DNA of 23,459 nucleotides from CAZNRY01 sp964575675 (lineage in GTDB: Bacteria > Eisenbacteria > RBG-16-71-46 > CAIMUX01 > VGJL01), in assembly GCA_964575675.1 (NCBI GenBank), contig CAZNRY010000042.1:1-23459 (forward strand). The letters are read 5' to 3'. The position numbers were made by a program, and so were the translations under genes. This document shows, piece by piece, positions 16,505 through 23,459 of this stretch (the first letter of the stretch is position 1; every line of letters starts with the position of its first letter). The notes beneath the pieces are model-generated. The model was not told the origin of the DNA. It saw only the letters and a program-made list of their open reading frames with translations, and searched no databases.

Positions 16505-16867
16505 TTACCCTGTTTTCGGGGTGGTCTCGCGCGCGCGGGCCGCCGCGTAAGCGAAAGCATCGAAATAGCGCTGCAAAGCCGGACCGGTGGATCGATATTC
16601 ATTTGACCCGGTCAGGAAATCAACCAAAACCTCGCGGGTTCGGGCGATTTCCCGTAGGCGATGCACGGATTGTCGGTAACGCGGATCCGCGAGCGTGAGA
16701 TCGATCAGGTCCAGGGCGCGCGCAAGCGCGCCTTGAGCGAGCTGCGGATTGCGGTCCTTCCAGCGCAGTGCCCGGCCGACTTCGCTGCCGACGTTCCCGA
16801 GCTGCTCGGCAAGCGTCATCTCCCGCCACCGGCCTGCGGCTGCATCGCGGTGGCGTGGGTCGTTCAT
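16505..16867 (-). CDS. Small conserved helical protein, DUF5674 partner
   Basis: This 120-residue protein is predicted to be almost all helical and has no signal peptide or membrane segment. It contains REMTLAEQLGNVGSEVGRALRW, split here as REMTLAEQLGN and VGSEVGRALRW, then ALDLIDLTLADPR and a NEYRST motif before a final helix. I recognise this pattern as a recurring uncharacterised bacterial family, but no function is known to me. Its ATG overlaps the stop of the DUF5674 gene (ATGA) with no Shine-Dalgarno sequence, so translation is probably coupled. phoR starts nine bases downstream. No convincing HEPN-type catalytic motif was found. A complex with DUF5674 is possible, but this is inference. 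Confidence 0.8.
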   Translation of the reverse strand: MNDPRHRDAAAGRWREMTLAEQLGNVGSEVGRALRWKDRNPQLAQGALARALDLIDLTLADPRYRQSVHRLREIARTREVLVDFLTGSNEYRSTGPALQRYFDAFAYAAARARETTPKTG

Positions 16868-17211
16868 CGCAGCACCAAGCGGTCTATCAGAGCGGCGATC
16901 CTCTCCCGGATTGCCGGATCATCCACGCCCCTCGACAGGTTTCCGGAGGACGGACGCAGGTTGATCATTGAGTCGAACTCCAGCCAGTCGGAATCGGGTA
17001 GGTCAGGATAGAGGTTGATTCCCCAGAGATCCGCTTGAAGTGAACCTTCTGCCAACAACGCCGCCTCTTCATCGGCGTGCATGTCCGCATCGAGCGCCAT
17101 GATCCCGCGATTGAGGTCAACCACGCCCTTGATCATGTCACCGAAGCGGCCGGCTGCTAGCTTCCTCAGCTCATCGAGAGAGATGGGACTTTGTTCGGAG
17201 GCGGTTCTCAT
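16864..17211 (-). CDS. DUF5674 family protein
   Basis: The 115-residue protein matches the uncharacterised DUF5674 family. Hallmarks are RFGDMIKGVVDL, LDADMHADEEAALL, DLWGINLYPDL and the block LEFDSMINLRPSSGN followed by SRGVDDP. It is acidic and soluble, with no export signal. The ATG at 17211 was preferred because AAGGGA lies nine bases upstream and the length fits the family. An in-frame ATG at 17229 adds six residues but lacks a ribosome-binding site. It follows the hydrolase gene closely and overlaps the next small gene by 4 bp. The many conserved Asp and Glu suggest metal or protein binding, but the function is unknown. Confidence 0.8.
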   Translation of the reverse strand: MRTASEQSPISLDELRKLAAGRFGDMIKGVVDLNRGIMALDADMHADEEAALLAEGSLQADLWGINLYPDLPDSDWLEFDSMINLRPSSGNLSRGVDDPAIRERIAALIDRLVLR

Positions 17212-17255
17212 TTCAGGCAATCCCTTCATCTGTCGTCCGGATCATGCGAAGTCAA

Positions 17256-18098
17256 TCAGATCTCCACCAGATCGCTCGTCCCGACCGCCTCGAGCCCGAT
17301 CCGGTAGGTACGGTGCAAGTGCGGGAGCGGAAGCTGCTCCTTTTCGAGGATCCGCCGCACGGTCGCAACGGCGCGGCGATGATCGTTGTTGTCGCGCTGC
17401 GGATCGTGGTGGTTGTCGCTCATGTGACCGAGAAACACATGGGAGTTCCGGCCGGTGAGGATCGCGGCGAGCATTTCGCCGCACTGGTGATTCGACAGGT
17501 GCCCCAGGTCGCTCAGGACCCATCTCAGGTAGTGCCAGTCGCCCGCGAACGAACGGTCCGACAACTTGCGGCGGATCACCGATTCCTCGTAGTTCGCCTC
17601 CAGGACGATCGCGTCGACCCCGCGGAGGGCGGCGATCATCTCCTTCGAAGGAACACCGAGGTCGGTGACGACCCCAACCTTCTTGTGCCGTGACTCGAGC
17701 AGATAGGCGACCGTGCGTCCGTCGTGCTCCGGGGTTCCGTGGGAGGTGTCGAGAGCGCGGACGCTGATATCGCCGATCGCTTCCGGAATGGGCTGCAGCT
17801 CGCGAATCCGCCGCCACGAACTCCTCTGGCCGCGAAACTTGAGCGCCCGCGCGGTCGACGGATCGACGAAGACCGGTATGCCGTAGCGGATGTGCAGGGT
17901 CCCGGCCGACTTGTAGTGATCGATGTGCGCGTGGGTGATCAGGATGCCGCTCAGCTGCGACGGATCGGCTCCGATCGCGTTCAGGCGAGCGGCCACCTCG
18001 CGGGCGGATGGGCCCGAGTCTACCAGGATCGCCGTCCGGTCGGTCGCGACGAAGGTCGCGTTGCCCGAGCTGCCGCTGGCGAGGGAGCAGATTCTCAC
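17256..18098 (-). CDS. Metallo-beta-lactamase-fold hydrolase, YycJ/WalJ-like
   Basis: The 280-residue protein belongs to the metallo-beta-lactamase fold. The N-terminal MRICSLASGSSGN and ILVDSG, the metal motif THAHIDH (HxHxDH), and later TDLG, DAIVLEANY and LGHLSNHQCGEML place it with the YycJ/WalJ group of putative single-domain nucleases or hydrolases. Further His residues near FLGHMSDNHHD may complete the metal site. The GTG at 18098 has AAAGG upstream. It lies 42 bp downstream of the tldE-like gene and just before DUF5674. WalJ in Firmicutes works with the WalKR sensor system. A link with PhoRB here is only suggested by proximity. Confidence 0.85.
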   Translation of the reverse strand: MRICSLASGSSGNATFVATDRTAILVDSGPSAREVAARLNAIGADPSQLSGILITHAHIDHYKSAGTLHIRYGIPVFVDPSTARALKFRGQRSSWRRIRELQPIPEAIGDISVRALDTSHGTPEHDGRTVAYLLESRHKKVGVVTDLGVPSKEMIAALRGVDAIVLEANYEESVIRRKLSDRSFAGDWHYLRWVLSDLGHLSNHQCGEMLAAILTGRNSHVFLGHMSDNHHDPQRDNNDHRRAVATVRRILEKEQLPLPHLHRTYRIGLEAVGTSDLVEI

Positions 18099-18140
18099 GA
18101 TCGACCTTTCTGCACCGCGGGCGCCGGCTCCTACGCCCGG

Positions 18141-19469
18141 CTACAGCGTGAACGTGAAATCCTCCACCAGGGCCCCGGGAAGGCGCGCGCTGCCGGTCGA
18201 TCGCGCCTCGTACGTGTAGGCATCGAGGATCATCTCGGTCTGCGCCGTGAGCCCGAGAAGTTTCTCGCCGAAGATCCGATAGGCGGTCTCGTCAAAGCGC
18301 ATGACCGACAGCGGCGCCGCGATCTTCCCATCCTCGACCCAGAGGGTCGCGAAGCGGGTCATCCCCGTCATGCGGCACGCGGGCCGGTCGGAATAGTTCA
18401 GGTACCACAGGTTGCTCACGTAGACGCCGGTGCCGAGCCGCTTCAGGATCTCGCCGACCGGGATGTCGCCCGGCGCCATCTCGAGAGCCTCGGGCATCTC
18501 GAAGGATGAGGCTCCGTTCGTCGGAACGCCGTACTCGCGCGAGGAGCGCGGCGAGATGAGCGGATTCTTGTAGAGTCCCTTCTCGATCAGCGTCACCTGT
18601 GGAGGCTTGATGAAGCCCTGCGCCTGGAAGTCCGGGGCGACGCCGCCCGCGGTGTTCTCGGATATCGTCACCGCGTCGTGGAAACGGGCCTCGCCCTCGA
18701 TCATCCGCAGCAGGGAAGACTGGCGGGTCTTGTTGTCCTTCATTCCGAAGCCGCCCCAGCCGATCGTGCCCAAGATCTCGTTGACGGCGCTTGGGGTCAG
18801 GAATACGCGGTACTGTCCCGGCTTGATCGTTCGCGGGGGTCTCGCCAGGACCTCGAGTTGCACGACCGCGTCGGCGACCTTCTTCTGGAAGTCAGATTGC
18901 TTCCACTCGAGTCCGGCGTAGGAGCACTTCACCGCCTTGTCGCCGACATGGTAGAAGCTCCAGTCGAAGTTGAACGAGTGGCTCGAGAACCAGTTCCTCT
19001 GGCCGAAGGAGTTCGCGAACCCGGCGTGGATCCCGCCCGATGCGTAGATCCCCACGAGATCGCGTCCGCGGCCGGCCTCCAGGATCGCCCCCATCGCCTC
19101 GTCGGCGGAGAGGAGGTGGTCCTCCTTCAAGTTCTCGCCGGAATGGACTTCCGTTGCGTACAGGAGGTGCGGGTCCTCGGGGAGGTGCGGCAGCCAATCA
19201 CGGAGGCGCTCCAAGAGCGCCGCGGCGCGCGCCTTGTCTTCTGCCATGTCCCCCGTGAGGGTGATCGTACCCGAGGCGTGGCGCTTGCCGCTGATCAGAT
19301 CGATCGTGATGTACCGCTGGGTCACGCTGCCCGGCTGCCGGATCGCGCTCCGGTTGAAGCGCACGAATTCCGACGTCTCTCCGGAGAAGTAGCAGGTGTA
19401 CACCTCGCCGCCCTGAAGAAGGGAGGTGATGTGGTCGGCCAACTCGTAGAATCCCTGCCGCATGGTCAT
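18141..19469 (-). CDS. TldE/PmbA-like subunit of the TldD/TldE protease
   Basis: This 442-residue protein is the second TldD/PmbA-family member of a pair. It lacks the HExxxH zinc motif of its upstream neighbour, as TldE/PmbA subunits do. Recognisable stretches include GIYASGGIHAGFANSFGQ, VFLTPSAVNEIL and YVSNLWYLNYSDRPACRMTGM (noted here as YVSNLWYLNY and DRPACRMTGM). In known pairs the two form a heterodimer that cleaves unfolded peptides and matures some peptide products. The ATG at 19469 overlaps the tldD stop (ATGA) with GGAGGAGA before it. An ATG two codons later (19463) has better spacing from GGAGG and may be the true start. Confidence 0.9.
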   Translation of the reverse strand: MTMRQGFYELADHITSLLQGGEVYTCYFSGETSEFVRFNRSAIRQPGSVTQRYITIDLISGKRHASGTITLTGDMAEDKARAAALLERLRDWLPHLPEDPHLLYATEVHSGENLKEDHLLSADEAMGAILEAGRGRDLVGIYASGGIHAGFANSFGQRNWFSSHSFNFDWSFYHVGDKAVKCSYAGLEWKQSDFQKKVADAVVQLEVLARPPRTIKPGQYRVFLTPSAVNEILGTIGWGGFGMKDNKTRQSSLLRMIEGEARFHDAVTISENTAGGVAPDFQAQGFIKPPQVTLIEKGLYKNPLISPRSSREYGVPTNGASSFEMPEALEMAPGDIPVGEILKRLGTGVYVSNLWYLNYSDRPACRMTGMTRFATLWVEDGKIAAPLSVMRFDETAYRIFGEKLLGLTAQTEMILDAYTYEARSTGSARLPGALVEDFTFTL

Positions 19470-20899
19470 TCTCCTCCGAAGACGTCCACGCCGGTGAAGA
19501 GGCATGCCGGCGAGGCGTGTCCGACGCGGATCAGCTGGTTGGGCTCACCCTTGCCGCAGTTGGGGGTGCCCATGATCTGGAAGCTGCTCATGTTGCCGAC
19601 CATCTTGAGGCTCCGCCAGAACGTGGCGGAGATCCCGCGGTAGTTCGGGTTCTTGAGCAGAATCGTGAGCTTCCCGTTCTCGATGCGGCGTCCCCACTCG
19701 CACCCGAACTGGAACTTGTTGCGCGAGTCGTCGATCGACCAGGAGCGGTTGGTCTTCATGTAGACCCCGTCCTTGACGGCCGCGATCATCTCCTCGACGG
19801 TCGACCTGCCCGGCTCGAGGTTCAGGTTCGCCATCCGGTCGATCGGCGGCCGGTTCCAGCTCGACGCGCGTGCGTTGGCGACGCCCGGAAGGCCGGAGCG
19901 CCCGCGCGAGGTCGTCCCGCCCAGCGGACGCACGAGAATCCCGTCCTTGATGATGAACTCGCGCTTTGCCGGCTGCCCCTCGTCATCGAAACCGTAGCTC
20001 GCGAACTGCTCGGGACGGGTCGGATCGTAGGTGACGTTCAAGAGATCGGATCCGTACCGGTACGAACCGATCATCTCGGGGGTCACGAAGCTCGTTCCCG
20101 CGTAGTTCCGCTCGTCGCCGAGGATCCGGTCCAACTCGAGGGGATGACCGATCGATTCATGGATCTGCAGGACCATCTGGTCGGGATCGAGCACGACATC
20201 GAAGGTGCCGGACGGGCAATTCGGCGCGGTCAGGAGGGCGAGGGCCTCCTCCGTGATCGCCGGCGCCGCATTCCGGAATCCGAGAACGTCGAGCATTTCG
20301 AGCCCGCCCTGCTTGCAGTAGCCGCGCCCGCCGAAGGTCCGCGTCTGGGTTTCGGTTCCCGCGTTCGCCGTGGCGCTCAGCATCGGGACGATCTGCACGA
20401 TCCGCTGTGAGCCCTTCTCGCCCTCGGGGGTGATGAAGCGCGTCTCGGTCTCGATGTTCATGATGGCCGACTGCCAGTCCGCGATCCGGTCGTCCGTCTT
20501 GAGCCTCCTGCACTCCTCGCGGAGCAGGTCGAGCTTCTCGTTGATCAGGACGGACGCCCATGGCGTCTTCACGGGTGTCTCGTAGCGCCCCTCCGGAAGA
20601 TGCGGAGGGATTTTGGAGAAGTCCGCGACGGCGCGGCCGGCGCTCCGTCGCGCCCAGGCGACGGCATCCTCCGCGGCGCGGCGCAGGCCGGGTTGGGAGA
20701 GGTCGCTCGTCGCGCCGTAGCCGATCCCTCCATTATCGATCACGGTGATCATCGCGCCGACGTCCTCCCGGAACGCGACGGGCTGGGGAACGTCCTGCCG
20801 CACGTGCAAGACCTCGCTGCGTTCGCTCACGAAGCGCAGCGAGCAGAACTCGACGGCGGGCGCGACCTCACGGAAACGATTGCTGATCTCGGTGCTCAG
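19466..20899 (-). CDS. tldD: TldD-like metalloprotease subunit, probable CTG start
   Basis: The 477-residue protein is the catalytic TldD-type subunit. It has the zinc motif HESIGH (H247, E248, H252), followed by PLELDRILG, and a C-terminal Cys in NCGKGEPNQ (C448) at the place of the conserved metal-linked Cys of TldD. With the downstream partner it should form a TldD/TldE protease. The first ATG/GTG/TTG-type start in the open frame is GTG at 20830, but this has no ribosome-binding site. The CTG at 20897-20899 lies six bases after a strong GGAGG (20906-20910). It adds 23 residues (STEISNRFREVAPAVEF onward) that fit a TldD N-terminus. I therefore chose the CTG start. Confidence 0.9.
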   Translation of the reverse strand: MSTEISNRFREVAPAVEFCSLRFVSERSEVLHVRQDVPQPVAFREDVGAMITVIDNGGIGYGATSDLSQPGLRRAAEDAVAWARRSAGRAVADFSKIPPHLPEGRYETPVKTPWASVLINEKLDLLREECRRLKTDDRIADWQSAIMNIETETRFITPEGEKGSQRIVQIVPMLSATANAGTETQTRTFGGRGYCKQGGLEMLDVLGFRNAAPAITEEALALLTAPNCPSGTFDVVLDPDQMVLQIHESIGHPLELDRILGDERNYAGTSFVTPEMIGSYRYGSDLLNVTYDPTRPEQFASYGFDDEGQPAKREFIIKDGILVRPLGGTTSRGRSGLPGVANARASSWNRPPIDRMANLNLEPGRSTVEEMIAAVKDGVYMKTNRSWSIDDSRNKFQFGCEWGRRIENGKLTILLKNPNYRGISATFWRSLKMVGNMSSFQIMGTPNCGKGEPNQLIRVGHASPACLFTGVDVFGGE

Positions 20900-20905
20900 A
20901 TCACA

Positions 20906-20910
20906 CCTCC
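20906..20910 (-). promoter_or_regulatory. Shine-Dalgarno that decides the tldD start
   Basis: On the minus strand AAGGAGGTGTGA (GGAGG at 20906-20910) lies six bases before CTG. No ATG, GTG or TTG in the tldD frame is at suitable distance. This is the strongest ribosome-binding site in the neighbourhood and is hard to explain unless CTG is used. Confidence 0.6.
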
Positions 20911-21160
20911 TTCATTTCAGCGGCCTTCGGCCCCTTTCTCGGATCGCATTGCGCTCCCCGCCGATCGAGAGCCTCCGGAAGGCCATAAGCCCGCATAGAA
21001 TAGCACGGTCCGCTTCGCGATCGAAGAGGCTGAGTGAGGCGTGCTCAGGACGATTCGCCGGGCAGGCGCCCTACGGCATGGCTTGCGGGCGGGCCCGAAG
21101 GGTGAACGCGGAAGCCCTTCCTGATCCTGTCGAACCGATCTAGTCTGAATCCGACGGGAG
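20911..21160. other. Divergent spacer between tldD and the amidotransferase
   Basis: This spacer carries the upstream regions of two divergent genes. For tldD, a TATTCT -10-like hexamer (20997-21002, minus) is present without a good -35. For the amidotransferase, GGGAGG (about 21156-21162) precedes the GTG start. No gene was recognised. Confidence 0.3.
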
Positions 21161-21167
21161 GTGCCTC

Positions 21168-21890
21168 GTGTGTCGAATGATCGCAGCGGCCGGAGATGTG
21201 AGGCCCGGGGCGCTCCGCGCCGCCTTTCTACTGATGGCGTCGAATGAGAATCCATCCCACACGCACGAGAAACGCTCCCGCGGTGCGAGCTACCTGCACG
21301 AGGATGGATGGGGTGCGGCCTGGTTGGATGGCGGTGTTTTGCGGACACGGCGGTCGCCTCTGTCGTGCCTCGAGGATTCGGCGATCGTGGAAGTGGACGC
21401 CATCCGGACCGAACTGATCTTCCTGCACGCGCGGCGCGCTTCTCCCCGCGGGACCGTCCGGCTCGAAAACTCGCACCCGTTCTTCCTCGAGCTCGACGGG
21501 CGGCCGTGGGCTTTCTGTCACAACGGCGTCGTTTTCGACAAGTCCTCGCTCGCGCCCAAGCCAGGTCTGCGTCCGAAAGGGGGGACCGATTCTGAGCTTC
21601 TCTTCCATCACGTCATGAACTTCCTTGATCCGGATGACATCGAGGGGTCGATCCTGAGGAGTTATGAGGGGATCACCGACTACTCGGCCCTGCACAGCTT
21701 CCTCGCGACCAGGGACCGGATCGTGGCGATCGCCTGGCGGCATCCGGAGAAGGGGACCGACGGCTACCACGCCCTCTGGGAGGGGCGCGGCCCGCGGATT
21801 CATGTCGTCTCCTCCGAGCCCGTCGACGGGGTCGGTTGCGCGGAGTGGAAGCGGCTGGTCGAACCGGGAGTCGTGACGCTCATGCCCTGA
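21168..21890 (+). CDS. Class II glutamine amidotransferase, YafJ-like
   Basis: The 240-residue protein is a stand-alone class II (Ntn-type) glutamine amidotransferase. Cys2 directly after the initiator (MCRM) is the nucleophile and would be exposed when Met is removed. HEDGWGAAW, FLHARRASPRG, NSHPFF, FCHNGVVF and GTDSELLFHH form the expected glutamine-binding and oxyanion core of the YafJ/DUG3-type group. No synthase domain is attached, so the ammonia acceptor, or a gamma-glutamyl hydrolase role as in Dug3, cannot be told. The GTG start (GTG TGT) is the only one that leaves Cys at position 2, and it has GGGAGG upstream. It stands alone on the plus strand, diverging from tldD. Confidence 0.9.
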   Translation: MCRMIAAAGDVRPGALRAAFLLMASNENPSHTHEKRSRGASYLHEDGWGAAWLDGGVLRTRRSPLSCLEDSAIVEVDAIRTELIFLHARRASPRGTVRLENSHPFFLELDGRPWAFCHNGVVFDKSSLAPKPGLRPKGGTDSELLFHHVMNFLDPDDIEGSILRSYEGITDYSALHSFLATRDRIVAIAWRHPEKGTDGYHALWEGRGPRIHVVSSEPVDGVGCAEWKRLVEPGVVTLMP

Positions 21891-21918
21891 GGGACCACGC
21901 CGAGACGCTCACTTCGCG

Positions 21919-22036
21919 CATCCCGTTGCACGAATCGCCGGGGAATCCAGCGCGAGCGCGCGCGCCCGCGAGGCTGGCGCCCTGCTCGTTCAGCCAGCCG
22001 AGAGGGATGCGCGCAGGCGAGCGCGGATGATCGGGG
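21919..22036 (+). repeat. Dispersed repeat, copy 1 (118 bp)
   Basis: This block is repeated in the same direction at 23330-23443. They differ by a few substitutions and a 4-bp indel, with an identical run of 42 bases at about 21933-21974. Copy 1 can fold: CGCGCATCCC (21915-21924) pairs perfectly with GGGATGCGCG (22004-22013), and GGCTGGC (21972-21978) pairs with GCCAGCC (21993-21999). It sits exactly between two convergent genes, so it may also act as a terminator. The first bases (CATCCCG, then GGGGAATCCAG) recall widespread proteobacterial intergenic REP/MITE-like repeats, but I cannot name the family. Confidence 0.85.
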
Positions 22037-22039
22037 CGA

Positions 22040-23149
22040 TCAGCGATACAGCGTCTTGATCATCCCCCAGGAGGACCGAAGCGTGCTCGTGGGCGGGCAG
22101 GATTCCGGTGTGCACACCGGGCACCAGCCGAGCCAGATTCCGTGGCGCGTCTCACAGTCCCACCACGAGCAAATGATGCAATGATCACCCAAGCAGCATG
22201 CCCCAGTCTCGCCTTGCCAGCGGGGATCCGAGCACCACAACCCATTACCTGGCTCGGTCGCACAGGGGAGTCCCGCTGCCGACCAGCAGGAGCCGATCGT
22301 CTTTCCATCCACGTCGACCCTCATCGCATCCCCCCGGGAGTCGTCCGCGCAGTCCTCCTGGGTCGTGACAACGCAATAACGCTGGACCGGATCCCCATCC
22401 CAATAGCAGCAGCCTCCGCAGGGAGAGTCGCATGTGCTTCCGTCCCCCAGATAGACGCCATGTAGATCATCACAGAAGTCCTTGTATGCGACGATCCGGC
22501 AACTGGCGTCCGGCAGACAGCAAGCGCCAGGTTGCGGCAGGGCCGGACAGGAGTTGCTTCCGGGCTCGTACCAGCGCACCTCCCCGAAGCGCGTGCATCG
22601 ATCCTCGAAGGGGGGGAACGAATCATCGTAGAACGCGGCGTAGCCGCCGAGCGGGTTCACGCCGGTGCCAAAGTAGGCCCCGACGGTTTCGGAAGCGTTG
22701 TCGATCACGAATACGTAAAACGGGATCATGTGATCCCCCGAGATTGGGGATGGAAAACCGATTGTGGTTCCCGTTCCCTCGTTCGGCCAGCCGTCATCGG
22801 GGATCTCCAACGTGCCCGGAGGTCCGCAGGAGGCGTACGAGACAATCGGATCGAGGAGGGCCGAGTCGTACCGAACCCCGAAGTAGACGGAGGCCAACAC
22901 TGGACTGCTCTCCGGAGCGAACGCCGCGAGAAACCAGACAACGGACCCGGCGGATCTGTCCGTACGAGTGATCGCCTCCTCGCACGCAGCCGGTTCGCCG
23001 AGCGGGGTCGTGCACGCCGTGCCGGACATGTAGGTATAGGCGTCGTTCGTGTGGACGATCATCGCGCCGCCGCCATTCTTGCCCGCATACGTCGCGGCGG
23101 GGAGGAGCAAGAGCAGCAAGGATCCCCAGCGGAATACCAACGTTTTCAC
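22040..23149 (-). CDS. Secreted Cys-rich protein with GACC-type repeats
   Basis: The 369-residue protein begins with a clear signal peptide (MKTLVFRWGSLLLLLLPAA, cleaved near TYA/G, residue 22). A mature domain (about 23-200) with four early Cys, VVWFLAAF and VYFGVRYD resembles a family I know mainly from Candidatus Eisenbacteria. A Cys-rich tail with more than 20 Cys follows. It has repeats starting GACCLPDASC (208), GGCCYWDG (245) and GACCLGDHC (316), which are probably disulfide-stabilised modules. The GTG at 23149 was chosen because GGAGGG (23157-23162) lies seven bases upstream. An ATG at 23173 adds eight residues and has no spaced ribosome-binding site. No sorting tag was recognised at the C-terminus. 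Function is unknown; a surface or extracellular structural role is a guess. Direct repeats flank it. Confidence 0.8.
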   Translation of the reverse strand: MKTLVFRWGSLLLLLLPAATYAGKNGGGAMIVHTNDAYTYMSGTACTTPLGEPAACEEAITRTDRSAGSVVWFLAAFAPESSPVLASVYFGVRYDSALLDPIVSYASCGPPGTLEIPDDGWPNEGTGTTIGFPSPISGDHMIPFYVFVIDNASETVGAYFGTGVNPLGGYAAFYDDSFPPFEDRCTRFGEVRWYEPGSNSCPALPQPGACCLPDASCRIVAYKDFCDDLHGVYLGDGSTCDSPCGGCCYWDGDPVQRYCVVTTQEDCADDSRGDAMRVDVDGKTIGSCWSAAGLPCATEPGNGLWCSDPRWQGETGACCLGDHCIICSWWDCETRHGIWLGWCPVCTPESCPPTSTLRSSWGMIKTLYR

Positions 23150-23329
23150 GAGACGGCCCTCCCCTCCGCTCATCCCTGTCGGACGAGTGTCCGAAGCCGT
23201 CAGGGCGGAAGAGGTCTCGACTGCCGCACAACCCCGAATCGAAGCGCAATCCGGTCAGCTTGGCCCGCAGAGAGTATACCACCGGATCCGGCACGGCGCT
23301 CGCTGTCCCGGCCGGGACGCTCCCCTCGT
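23150..23329. other. Upstream region of the Cys-rich gene
   Basis: Apart from the Shine-Dalgarno sequence of the Cys-rich gene (23157-23167 on the minus strand), no gene or clear promoter is seen here. The segment separates that gene from repeat copy 2. Confidence 0.3.
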
Positions 23330-23443
23330 CATCCCGTTGCATCAATCGCCGGGGAATCCAGCGCGAGCGCGCGCGCCCGCGAGGCCAGCTGCTCGTTCAG
23401 CCAGCCGAGAAGGATGCGTGCAGGCGAGCGCGGATGATCGGGG
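23330..23443 (+). repeat. Dispersed repeat, copy 2 (114 bp)
   Basis: This is the second copy of the block at 21919-22036, in the same orientation and about 1.41 kb away. It lacks four bases in the loop region (GGCCAGCTG instead of GGCTGGCGCCCTG), so the inner stem of copy 1 is lost. The outer stem is reduced to CATCC/GGATG. The window ends 16 bases later, so the true right edge cannot be judged. Confidence 0.85.
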
Positions 23444-23459
23444 TGCTAGGTTGGCGCAT

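Noticed and set aside
16505..16867. HEPN-type RNase motif in the small helical protein
   Set aside because: A loose R-x5-H (RYRQSVH) can be read, but the flanking residues do not fit HEPN nucleases, so no toxin claim is made.
18678..19643. 321-residue plus-strand open frame
   Set aside because: It is antisense to the tldE-like and tldD genes and lacks domain signals.
21836..22030. Small plus-strand ORF after the amidotransferase, and a similar tail near 23437
   Set aside because: Both end in the same CSFSQP...RAGERG stretch only because they read through the repeat copies; this is not evidence of coding.

Overview
The window is GC-rich and densely coded, and reads like a chromosomal piece of an uncultured Gram-negative bacterium. 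Outer-membrane proteins (a phosphate porin and a beta-barrel remnant) indicate a diderm cell. The secreted Cys-rich protein at the right end has an N-terminal domain and GACC-type repeats that I associate with Candidatus Eisenbacteria and relatives. That placement is an inference from one protein family plus composition. I saw no rRNA, tRNA, CRISPR array, phage gene or transposase.

Left part (1-7671, + strand): a broken AspT/YidE-type transporter remnant; a 1239-residue membrane hybrid histidine kinase with its own two receiver domains and Hpt; a 600-bp stretch holding a frameshifted beta-barrel-like remnant; a single-chain homoaconitase that resembles fungal Lys4; and a rhomboid protease.

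Central part (7746-20899, all - strand): thirteen genes in one direction. In transcription order they are tldD, a tldE-like partner, a metallo-beta-lactamase-fold hydrolase, DUF5674, a small helical protein, phoR, phoB, a phosphate-selective porin, pstS, pstC, pstA, pstB and phoU. Stop/start overlaps of 4 bp join tldD/tldE, DUF5674/small protein, phoR/phoB, pstS/pstC and pstC/pstA; pstA/pstB are 1 bp apart. The phosphate genes form one working unit. The porin brings phosphate across the outer membrane, PstS binds it in the periplasm, PstCAB imports it, PhoU couples transport to PhoR, and PhoR/PhoB control expression. A tandem 11-bp repeat and a 16-bp AT-rich palindrome precede the porin and are candidate PhoB targets.

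Right part (21168-23459): a class II glutamine amidotransferase (+) and a secreted Cys-rich protein (-). The latter is bracketed by two near-identical direct repeats of about 115 bp. A diverged third copy lies between pstS and the porin gene.

Most worth a second look: the Lys4-like homoaconitase in a bacterium, the overlapping DUF5674/small-protein pair in front of phoRB, the repeat family around the Cys-rich gene, a probable CTG start for tldD, and the candidate Pho box.
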